Shown here: one piece after another, positions 9,547-18,507 of the stretch
How the letters are laid out: the number at the start of each line of letters is the position of its first letter
Numbering within the stretch: position 1 is the stretch's first letter
From: Cliona cf. orientalis
Taxonomy: Eukaryota > Porifera > Demospongiae > Clionaida > Clionaidae
Direction of reading: 5' to 3'
NCBI GenBank assembly: GCA_963930775.1
Contig: OZ005693.1
Span: forward strand, 930,001-994,000
Length of the DNA: 64,000 nt
Translations under genes and position numbers: made by a program
The notes under the pieces: generated by a model
Database searches by the model: none
What the model saw: only the letters and a program-made list of their open reading frames with translations
What the model was told of the DNA's origin: nothing

Positions 9547-12500
9547 CTAGGGTTGGTCAGTTTCTGCCTCGCTGGTGGAAGAGCTAGAAGAGTCTTGATC
9601 ATCGTGAAAGAGTTCTTCCTTGTTAGCCCTCCCTGCTCTGAGTGCAATTGCAGCTACAGCCTGGGCGATGGCTGATGAGTCCAATGCTGCAAGGTTACCC
9701 CCCAACTGCTCTTCTCTATCTCTAGAAGCAATGTCTTTTGGCAGGTCAAATCTGTGATATTTATTATCAAATCCTTCCATGGAGTTCTCTGGGGACAGTT
9801 TACCCTCTATGAGTGCAGGATGATCTCTATTCTCAAGGTCACCCTCTACAATTTTGGTCTCTCTTGCCACCTCTTCAAGGATACCATGAGCTCGACTGCT
9901 AGGGTTCATAGCTATAGATTTTTCTTGAATATTGCATCCTGTTGCTGACAGCAATCCACCTTGCTTCTTTCTTTCTCTCAACTCCCTCTTTCGTTGCTTT
10001 TCAACGTTTCTCACCGCCAGGACTGAGTTCAGCTCCTTCAGCACAGAGATGGAGTTCTCCTTAGATTCCCTCTGACTCTGCAACAAACATCACTAAATGT
10101 AACTAGAGCTCTCTCGAGCACAAAACCCTCGGCGCGCTGCATGGCATTAGCTAAATGCTTCAACAGTTGCATGCAGAAAGGAGGTAGCTAAAGGGCTGGG
10201 GCTGGGGCGAGACAGCGATGAGGCTAATGTTATACTTGCACAGCAGTGTTATTTAAGGGCAACAGCTCAGCAACAACCCTAGTGTGTTGTATCGAACTCC
10301 ACACTGTGGTGTAGTCGTGTGCGGAGATTGAAGGGTCTGGCTTGCGAGACTAACTGTGGTGTAGAGATCAACTCAACATCCCTCACTGTAGCCTAACCTC
10401 CAATTGTTGGGGACTAAGCTAGAAGACTCAAGTACGTGACTGAGCAATATTGCATGTCCAATATTATCGCAACTCACTTACCAGGTTCAAGCACTGTAAT
10501 CCAATGCATGCATACAAGCCAGAGAGTCAAAGTAAGAATACAGGAAGCTTACCGTGGGATGACGGTGGGCTTCTTTTCAACTCTAAGGCTTAGGGAGTAG
10601 GTAAAGGTCGTCGGGAGAAAAGCTAGATGTACTAGCCGTATTAGTGGAGGGATTGATACAGCCGCGCATGCGCTGAGGGTTAATAGACGTACATACCGTA
10701 TATAGCGCGCAACCTATTTATACGTTAAGTCATGCTATCGCTAGCTTGGGCAAAGTCAAGAAGCTTAGAATCGGCAAATGACGCCAAAACTGGCGAACAA
10801 AGCGTTTTCGGAAAATTCCACACAAATCATGGGTTTGGAACGCCATAAGAAACCTTACAACACCGCAAATTGGACTCGCAAACGAGGTATGTAGCAGTTA
10901 GCGTGGTAACAGACAGACAGACACACAAAACAACTACAGTAACCCTCGCGCATGCGCCGAGGGTTAATAAGCTGTACACCAGACCACTGTAATATATACC
11001 AGCAAATTAACTTACTTTCACGTCTTCATCATCGAGGGGAAGGTCATCCAGATCTTCAATGACATCAGAGGGAGAGACGTAAGCTTCAAAAACCATCTCA
11101 TCATCCGAGCCACACTCTTCTTCTGCTCCATGGGCTACTTGTGTCATGGCTTCTTCTCCCTCGGTGAAATCAGTAGGTGCTCCTTTTGATTCTGGTGAGT
11201 CTTTCAGAGTAGCTACAATATCACCTAGAAAATCATGAATTTCAAACCTTCAAGATAGAAGATGACAAGTAGAAGATGAAATACTTCGTACCTGGTTTAG
11301 TATCTACATTGTCTAGATTCTGATAGCACACTGCAATGTGGTCCACTATTCCATGGAGATCATGTTCAATGGTTGACAGCTGCTGCCTCAAAGACTCAAC
11401 AGATTCTGACACTGTGACAGTCTCTCTTGCCTGTTCTGCCCTAGGTGGTGTAGCACACTGCTCACCCAGCCAGGATCCCAACGCCCTTACTCTATTTCAG
11501 ATGGATTTTGTGAGGTGGGAGGGGTCAAAGAGAGGAGGTGAAAGAATAACTAGAGCACTAAAGTGCAGAACGCTCGGCGTAAATGCAGCGTTTAACAGTA
11601 AACGTTGATGATAGATATGTCACTAAGATTACAAGTCAGGATAATTTGGTGGTAAATATACTACTAGTAGTAGTTTTGTGATGACTTTGGCTATTGTTGT
11701 AGTGCTACAATAATTGCACATGCTGATGCAGTGCGTGGCTCTGAAATACTAACCAGCTAACACAATAATTTAAAACAAATACTGGCCAGGCTGCTAGACT
11801 CATGTAGACTGCACTGGATAGCTACTGTCACATAAAGATACACGTACAACCAAGATTGGCCTCATGCACTATAAAGCTATGACAGGATGGTGACTATATG
11901 TATGCAACTCACTCAATTCTAAGATGAGACCATAAGCTATGAACGGTGAGCATTTATATGCAGGAGCACTGCCACGTGGCAGGTATGGATTGCGCAATTG
12001 AGTTAGCCCTATAGATATAGAGCCTGGCCTATGAACTGTATCCTGTAGCCATATATGGTTATAGACATTACCACAAGTAGTATACGGAGGGGATTTAACC
12101 CTAGTTTACAGTACTGGGAATGAAAAATGGCTGACTTCGCTATGCTAAAAATGAAGAATAAGCTATAACTCGTGAGAGAACGCTTTTTAGCGAAATCCCT
12201 TAGTTGAAAACCTTTGGAGTTCGGCGAAAAATTGGCTGGTATGTTCATTTTGTTGCATAAATGTCTTAAGCAGGCAGTAGACTGGTAACAAACAAACAAA
12301 TAAACAAACAGACAAACAAACAGACTACCGTAACCCTCGTGCGCATGCGCGCCGAGCGTTAATAAGTATTAATTTTTTGTACCTCTGTAAGGCTACTTGT
12401 GTCTTGAGGTCCATACAGTGCACCTCATGGACTGTGGACTCCAGTGGGTGGGCAGTGCTGGTAGGGGATCCACCCTCACTCTCAACGACTACCCTCTTAT

Positions 12501-14273
12501 GAGCTGGAGGTTCACCTAGTGTACATGTAGTTAAAAATATTAATGGAGCAGTTATTAAAAGCCTCGTCTCTCTAGCTACGTCTTTCTTCGATGTTTTTTA
12601 CCAAAGAGGTAATTCTTGTGGAAGTCGATACTCCATCTTAAGCTATCACTGGCTTCATGGAGGAATGAGTGTAGAGGAGAGATGGTTTCCATGGCAGCCA
12701 CCAACGTTGTCGGTATGGAGCTCTCATTTTGACTGTTCTCAGCTGCAAAGCTGATGACCATGGCAAGTCTTTTCAACAGCTCAGAGTTTTGAACAGCCAA
12801 AAGATTACTCGCATCCTATAAGTGTAACATTCAAAACCCCATAATATAATATAGCAGAATGTCATTATCAGTACCTTTAGTGATTCCAAAGTCTCAAATG
12901 AGGGGGCATCCTTCGTTTCCCCCCGTGCGCTCACACCTTCCACCGTCATGAATTGATGCAAGGAGCTGAGTTCCCTGAAAGACAGGTAGCCATCATGGCT
13001 GTCAAACTCCTCCCTGGTCGAAAACTCGGTGCACAGCTGTCGAGTGACTCTTCTTAGAGAGCAGACGCCATCTTGACACACACCGAATAGCTTCTTTCTC
13101 AACAGTGGACACTGTAGCTCTGTAGAGCCTTGCAGCTCGAGCTTACTGATCGGTACAGCACCAGATGGCCTGTCGGGATCAGAAATTTTAATTTAGCAGA
13201 TACTATGTGGTTTTAACATAAATTTGACCTATTTGAACATATTTCAAGGAATATTAAATTTTTTGTCATACCTGCTAAATCCATGGGCGATAATCTCAGT
13301 CTCGCGAATCAGCCTGGTAGTCTGGGTGACCAGCGACAGCAATGTTTCAAAATCGCTAAGATAACTTGACAAACTGTCCACAGATCTCTCTAGCCTTTGA
13401 TTGAGAGCTAGCTTCATCCTCCACCTTAGAGTGAGTGGTGCTCCTGTTAGAACAGCCAGCATGCTCAGCACAAGAAGAATGTACTGAGTTGGTAAGAGTG
13501 CAGTAGCTATAGCAACGAGAGAAGCTATGAGTGCAGTCAAGAAAAGGATAATGTGTCTGATCTTGAGATAATGGAGGTGGCTGTTTTTATGTGGTGGTGA
13601 GTGGTGCTTAGCTGTCAAGGGATGTGTCTGATTTGAGACGATGAATTGAACTAGTTGGAAGTCGTCTTCAGTGAGTAGCGGTGAGTTGGCAATGCAGTCC
13701 AATATCTTCTCCCTATACCCCACCTAATCATAAGCCAATAAAAAACATAATAATATATCACCCATGCACATAATATAATATTATGACTTTGTAAGTATAT
13801 TATCTGTATACTGCTGCTCACATTTAGGTCAGCTGGATGCAGCCATCTCTTTCCTATCGCCCACATGTCGCTAAAAAGTTTCAGAAAGGCATCTCCCTTT
13901 CTCCATACCATGGCTGCACCGTGAGCATGAGATGCACTGGAGGGGGAGGGGCTTGTTGCACCGTCGAAGTGATCGCCATGCCCATGAGCATGTCTCCTAT
14001 CATCCTCACCACTTGCAGGTGCAGAGCTACCATTATCCCACTCTTCTCTGTACACCAGCTCTTCATTTTCATGCAGATCGCCTGGAAATCGTTAATATTA
14101 TATTAAAGTCAAGTCTGCCGAGCACCTATATAGCTATAGAGTTGATCTTGGGTACATCCTTCAACTCACAGATAGGTGATGTCTAGATACGAAGTAAATA
14201 AAAGTATATCATCAATCTAAAATCCATATGTGTATTTCACCTTGAAGTACACTACAGTTCCCTCTTCCTCCAT
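9547..14273 (-). CDS. VEZT: Vezatin-like adherens-junction membrane protein
   Basis: Vezatin links cadherin junctions to myosin VIIa in animals. Ten exons on the minus strand read 14273-14241, 14182-14170, 14081-13822, 13723-13272, 13169-12875, 12815-12602, 12515-12383, 11491-11292, 11224-11016 and 10077-9547. They keep phase throughout and give 779 residues, close to the vertebrate length. Family hallmarks: an acidic start (MEEEGTVVYFK); two adjacent hydrophobic segments near residues 140-185 followed by TTRLIRETEIIAHGFSR; the acidic patch MVFEAYVSPSDVIEDLDDL; the coiled segment SVLKELNSVLAVRNVEKQR; and a C-terminal alanine-rich helix (IAQAVAAIALRAG). The second exon is only 13 bp. Introns contain GCATGCGC palindromes. 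The gene is divergent from DPM3, with 60 bp between start codons. Homology is strong over several blocks, though overall divergence is high. Confidence 0.9.
10600..10613 (+). repeat. Copy of recurring GGTAAAGGTCGTC motif
   Basis: GGTAAAGGTCGTCG in a vezatin intron, one base different from the 14-mer found at 3766, 9397 and 35158. It is preceded by GGAGTA, as at 35152. Confidence 0.6.
10661..10683. repeat. Palindrome with GCATGCGC core, copy 1
   Basis: GCCGCGCATGCGCTGAGGGT followed by TAA. It shares the GCGCATGCGC core and GAGGGTTAATA end with sites at 10940 and 12331. All three are in vezatin introns. Confidence 0.55.
10940..10966. repeat. Palindrome with GCATGCGC core, copy 2
   Basis: Near-perfect inverted repeat: TAACCCTCG, GCGCATGCGC, CGAGGGTTA. 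It is preceded by a run of ACAGACAGACACACAAAA, and a similar A/C-rich lead-in precedes the copy at 12331. The core resembles an NRF1-type site, but the repeat context suggests an element end. Confidence 0.6.
12331..12361. repeat. Palindrome with GCATGCGC core, copy 3
   Basis: TAACCCTCGTGCGCATGCGC continuing GCCGAGCGTTAA. It is preceded by an AAAC/AGAC-rich simple repeat (about 12289-12325). Confidence 0.55.
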
Positions 14274-14333
14274 CCCCAGATCCTAAACTCCAAATGATGC
14301 GCACCTACAGTATCAGGTAAGGGTCGTCACACA
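14274..14333. promoter_or_regulatory. Compact bidirectional promoter, VEZT / DPM3
   Basis: Only 60 bp separate the two divergent start codons. The segment carries GGTAAGGGTCGTCA (14316-14329), one mismatch from a 14-mer found elsewhere in the window, ending four bases before the DPM3 ATG. No TATA box. Transcription starts may overlap. Confidence 0.6.
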
Positions 14334-14822
14334 ATGGCGTTGTGCACGAAGCTAGTGCAGTGGTTGAGCATCGTAGGACTGTTGGTAGGTGTCTGGGCGG
14401 CTCTGCTGACTGAGCTCTTACCCGTGACACTCACGCCACAGCTCTATGAAGTTATTCTCCCAGTAAGTTGCCAAGGAAAAGCCAAATAAATCTCTAAAAA
14501 TTTGTATTTTAATAATATCTCTATCTCACAGCTTCCAGTCTACTTTCTCATATGTTTTGGGGTAAGATATTGATAATTTTGCATACATGTATATGTGTGA
14601 CCTTACGTGCATCGTTTTGTGACAGTGTTACTCCCTGGCTGTGATTGGCTACCGACTGATGATCTTCAACGATTGTGAAACGGCAGCAGAGGAGCTGAAG
14701 GAGGTATTAAAATCCATGCATTTTCTGAGCTGTATTTATAGCTACGATACGTGTATCATTACTATATATAGGAGATAAAGCAAGCCAGGAAGGATTTGAC
14801 ATCAAAAGGGATGAAACTTTAG
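14334..14822 (+). CDS. DPM3: Dolichol-phosphate mannosyltransferase subunit 3
   Basis: DPM3 anchors the catalytic DPM1 subunit to the ER membrane in the complex that makes dolichol-phosphate mannose for N-glycans, GPI anchors and O- and C-mannosylation. Four exons (14334-14462, 14532-14561, 14626-14703, 14772-14822) encode 95 residues; the human protein has 92. The N-terminal half has two hydrophobic segments (WLSIVGLLVGVWAALL, and YEVILPLPVYFLICFGCYSL). The C-terminal helix contains VIGYRLMIFNDCETAAEEL and ends RKDLTSKGMKL, aligning throughout with vertebrate DPM3. The second exon is only 30 bp. The gene ends 94 bp before the stop of the convergent rhamnosidase-like gene. The whole locus fits in under 500 bp. 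Confidence 0.95.
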
Positions 14823-14915
14823 CTGTTAAAAACCATTAATTTTTATTTTTACAATTCTATTTCAACACAAAACTTGAACTCAATTTTTCATAATTATTAA
14901 GAATTACACAAGTTA

Positions 14916-17900
14916 CTAGTAGTACTTGCGGGGGTTACAAGTGTACTCAACAATGAGGTGCCCCTGTTCGTTAGACCCCAAGCAGCTTAGCTTGCCGAAA
15001 AACGATTCTCCAACTTCAAGAGTGCACTTGTTCTTTCCGAGGCATTCTCTTTCCATGGCAAACTTGGAGCTGCCAGCGTGGCACTCTCCCAGCGTGTGAG
15101 TGGAGCAGGCATCCTTGGCCGTCAGCTCAGGGGTTCCATATGATGCCCACTGGATGGTGCTGATAACATCTGTCGAGTTGGTGCACTCAAGAAGAAGGCT
15201 GTTGTCTTTGGTGGCTGAGATTCTGGAATCAAGGCATCTAACTTGAGGAGCTTCACCCTTCCAAGTGAAATTATAATTCCCAGAATCCAATTCCAGTACC
15301 AGTGAATCGGAATCAGATTTCCATTCTGCAGATGTGATGCCAAGTGCTGGACTCTGGGTCAGCGGGCTGTTCTCGGAAAAGATGATCTTCTCTCCGTCCC
15401 AAAGTTTCATGTTGTGTTGACCATGAGCTGGAAGGTGAAGAACACCTCGGCTGCCCATTGGAACACTCACATTCACTCGGATTGAACTGAAAACAAAGTC
15501 TTCTTCGATCTTTGATTTACACTGGATAGATACAGATAGCCATTTGATCTCATAAGGACAGGGGTTCCCCCAGAAATTAGCACCAGTTGGAATAGTACAG
15601 CTCCTCTTTCCGAGACACAATTCTTCAACGATTTTTCGTGAATTTGGAACGTGACAGTTTCCCAGCTTGTGGTAGCCTCCACAGTGACCTGTTGGATTAC
15701 CATAGGAAGCAAACGAGACCTTTTCAATAGTTCCCCCATCTTCCTCCCCACATGAAATGGTCAGGTCATTGTGCTTGGGTAGGTTAGGATTGAGAGGGGA
15801 CTGGTTCTCGGCTTGCTTGGCACACTGAATCCCTCCGTTCCTCTGCCACGAGAGGTGGACAGGTTTAGGGTGCTCTAGGCTCACAGAGACGTGGGACAGC
15901 CCCAGAGCACGAGCAGGGTGAAAGTGAATCTCCTTGAATCCATTTCTCAGTGATAATCCAGCCATATCTGTCACCATCCAGCTGCTGATGCACGAAAACA
16001 TGTGGTGATTTCTCGAGTCCATCCCTGCAGATCCACTGAGAGAGTTCCATAGCTCCCACAGTGCAGTGGCTGGCTCAAGGTTGTTGTGTATCATGAGACC
16101 ATAGCTAGGGTAGTCCATCTGCTGGGCTATCTTTAGAGCTATGTCGTGTTGTTTGAGCTGAGTCAGGACGGGAAGCAGCTGGCGATTGGTAAGTATCCCA
16201 CCAGTCAGATGGCCGTTGTCTTGTTTAGGATCCTCTAGGCGATTCAAGAAGGCTTTTACAAATGCGTCCATTTTATTCTCAGGTACAGCTTGAAGTGCCA
16301 AAGGCAGTACGTATGTGGCCTGGATCCCATTGAGGTACTGTGTATCACTGGTCATGAATGCTTTGTTGAACTGGCCGACGAGACTGACGTAGGTTTGGTC
16401 AAGCTTCTGAGCATCGTCTCCCTCTCCTATCATCTCTGCCACCTCCTTTATTTTTTTGATATTCATCAGGAGAGTGAATGCACCGGTGAAGGTGTTTTCC
16501 ACTTTTGGATTTGGTGGAGGGGGCACCCAGTCACCATAGCGACAGTTCGGCATTTTGCTCATACCCTCTGTTGGAATCGTACTGATCGTAGCATAGATGT
16601 ATTGCAAAACTGAGGGATAAAAACGTTTAGCAGTCACCATATTCTTTTCAATGGTCGCAATCCTGTAAAATACCTCCGGAAAAGCTGCACTCCACGAGGG
16701 GTCACCAGGTCGACCTCCGTAGCGATAAAACGGCACAACGTCTGGTATCGTTCCATTGATCTCCTCATACTCCATCAATAGTAGCCAGTTGGTGTGCAAA
16801 GCTTGAATATCGACGTTGAGTTGCATGGATTCTGCTGACAGTGCAGCATCCCCCATCCAGCCGCATCGCTCGTCCCTCTGGGTGCAGCCTGTCACCACGC
16901 TCAGCAGATTCGACACTTGTGCACGTAGGCAGTTCTCCTGGATGTTGTTCAGGAGAGGAATCGACGATTGAAATTTGCTGTTCATTTGTACGTTTGCATG
17001 AACGACGATCTTCTGAATGTTGTCCTCCGATAAAGTCGTTTGTGTGAGACCTTTAACTTCGGCATAGCGAAAACCATGATAGGTGAAGTCAGGCTTGTAT
17101 GCCATTTTTGTGTCCCCGTTGTAAATATCAGTCGCCTTTGCTCCCCTCAGATTTCCGTAGTAAAGGGATCCATTCATATCACCGTATGGAGCATGCAGGG
17201 GCACTTCTGCATGCCGAATGGTGAAATTACACGATGAGTCATCTTCGCAGTACACCTGGCAATAGCCAGCAGAGTTGTTTGCGAAATCGGCTACTTGGCT
17301 CATCACTGTTCCATTGCTGTCCTTAAGAGGGTATACTTTAACTGGTTTCTCTATTGCGACTTCGGCAATATATGGCATCTCAGACAAATGCATTTGACCT
17401 AAGGGGCCTGGGACCGCCTTTACGCTAGCACCTAACACTCGTTTGTTGCTTGATGTGGAATCGTAGGTTATTCCGTTGTAGATCGTATCGGAGGTTATAT
17501 TTGAGTCGTCCGCCTTCCAAGTTTCATCGCTGACCAGAGTGACGCTCGTTTTATCACTGTAGGTGATGTACAAGAGCATCTTTAGGATTCGTTCTGTTGA
17601 ATCACTTGCCGGAAGGCCACCTGGGTCCTTCGGAGGAAAATCTACCGTATTTCTGCGCCCCAGTCCGAGTATCACTCCAACGGAGAGGCTGTCGCACTTT
17701 TTAGCTTGCATTGTCACATCGTAGACGGCGTAGGGAACGAGTTTCTCATAGTTGGTCCAGCCTGGAGTCAATGCTATGGGTGGGTCGTACTGGGCATTGA
17801 GATCAGTACCGTTGACAAAGGGTTTACTATATCCCAGCCCCGACAGGCATAGGGTGGCGTTAGTGACTTGAGAAGACTTGATCGTGAAGGTTTTGTAGAG

Positions 17901-18398
17901 GTATGGCGCTGTTTTTATCTCGTCCCCTGCAGCAATCCACTTTGCAGAGTCCCAGTCTTTGGGGTCCAGCACAGCTGCCAAGAAATGTCCAGTCTCTTCA
18001 CTAACTGCCACCTCACCTTTGTGGTCCCACCACATCACTCGCCAGAAATACGTTTTAGCCGTTTGGAGGGGTGGTCCGGCATATTTTAGACTTGTTTCAT
18101 CGCTACTGAGCACTTTACCCGAGTCCCAGGTGACGTTTTTCAGGGACATATCCTCTGCGACTATCACCCTGAAGGCGGACTGTCTCGCAGCTCGTTCGGT
18201 GTGCGCTATCGTCCACGAAAGGAGAGGGTTGGGCTCGTCCGTTCCGAGCAGTCTGTGTGTGTGGAGTCGTTGCAGCCGATCTTCGCGCAAACCGACAGGG
18301 TTTCCCTCGCACTTTAGATTGTGAGGCGGCAGCGGGCCTCCATGCGCAAAGGCAAAAATCAGCAGAAAAATCGAGAAACTGATCATGTTGGATGCCAT
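14916..18398 (-). CDS. Secreted GH78 alpha-L-rhamnosidase-like enzyme with two SUEL lectin domains, copy A
   Basis: Single exon. The chosen start (MASNMISFSIFLLIFAFAHG, a signal peptide) gives 1160 residues. The open frame continues 102 codons further upstream, but that stretch overlaps the 3' end of copy B and precedes the signal peptide. Domain order matches copies B and C: an Fn3-like N-terminal domain; a rhamnosidase beta-sandwich (DPKDWDSAKWIAAGDEIKTA); the GH78 (alpha/alpha)6 barrel with TGCTQRDERCGWMGDA, PATALWELW and SRNHHMF; a C-terminal sandwich interrupted by a cysteine-rich SUEL domain (SFASYGNPTGHCGG ... GNPCPYEIKWLSVSIQC); and a terminal SUEL domain (QWASYGTPELTAKDACS). Many N-glycosylation sequons are present. 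Copy A alone has a cysteine in place of leucine in the DERLGW motif. Family role: removal of terminal alpha-L-rhamnose; the natural substrate is unknown. Confidence 0.9.
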   Translation of the reverse strand: MASNMISFSIFLLIFAFAHGGPLPPHNLKCEGNPVGLREDRLQRLHTHRLLGTDEPNPLLSWTIAHTERAARQSAFRVIVAEDMSLKNVTWDSGKVLSSDETSLKYAGPPLQTAKTYFWRVMWWDHKGEVAVSEETGHFLAAVLDPKDWDSAKWIAAGDEIKTAPYLYKTFTIKSSQVTNATLCLSGLGYSKPFVNGTDLNAQYDPPIALTPGWTNYEKLVPYAVYDVTMQAKKCDSLSVGVILGLGRRNTVDFPPKDPGGLPASDSTERILKMLLYITYSDKTSVTLVSDETWKADDSNITSDTIYNGITYDSTSSNKRVLGASVKAVPGPLGQMHLSEMPYIAEVAIEKPVKVYPLKDSNGTVMSQVADFANNSAGYCQVYCEDDSSCNFTIRHAEVPLHAPYGDMNGSLYYGNLRGAKATDIYNGDTKMAYKPDFTYHGFRYAEVKGLTQTTLSEDNIQKIVVHANVQMNSKFQSSIPLLNNIQENCLRAQVSNLLSVVTGCTQRDERCGWMGDAALSAESMQLNVDIQALHTNWLLLMEYEEINGTIPDVVPFYRYGGRPGDPSWSAAFPEVFYRIATIEKNMVTAKRFYPSVLQYIYATISTIPTEGMSKMPNCRYGDWVPPPPNPKVENTFTGAFTLLMNIKKIKEVAEMIGEGDDAQKLDQTYVSLVGQFNKAFMTSDTQYLNGIQATYVLPLALQAVPENKMDAFVKAFLNRLEDPKQDNGHLTGGILTNRQLLPVLTQLKQHDIALKIAQQMDYPSYGLMIHNNLEPATALWELWNSLSGSAGMDSRNHHMFSCISSWMVTDMAGLSLRNGFKEIHFHPARALGLSHVSVSLEHPKPVHLSWQRNGGIQCAKQAENQSPLNPNLPKHNDLTISCGEEDGGTIEKVSFASYGNPTGHCGGYHKLGNCHVPNSRKIVEELCLGKRSCTIPTGANFWGNPCPYEIKWLSVSIQCKSKIEEDFVFSSIRVNVSVPMGSRGVLHLPAHGQHNMKLWDGEKIIFSENSPLTQSPALGITSAEWKSDSDSLVLELDSGNYNFTWKGEAPQVRCLDSRISATKDNSLLLECTNSTDVISTIQWASYGTPELTAKDACSTHTLGECHAGSSKFAMERECLGKNKCTLEVGESFFGKLSCLGSNEQGHLIVEYTCNPRKYY

Positions 18399-18507
18399 GT
18401 TTTCAGCCCCACCCCCTAGTCCGCAGCGCGGGTCATGAGCATGCGCAGTAGAGCAGTTTGCAAAACACAACACAAACTTTATAATTATGCAGCATAAGAT
18501 TATGGGA

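Noticed and set aside
15122-15343. Frames inside the rhamnosidase genes on either strand
   Set aside because: Overlapped by the long conserved GH78/SUEL frame; shadows only.
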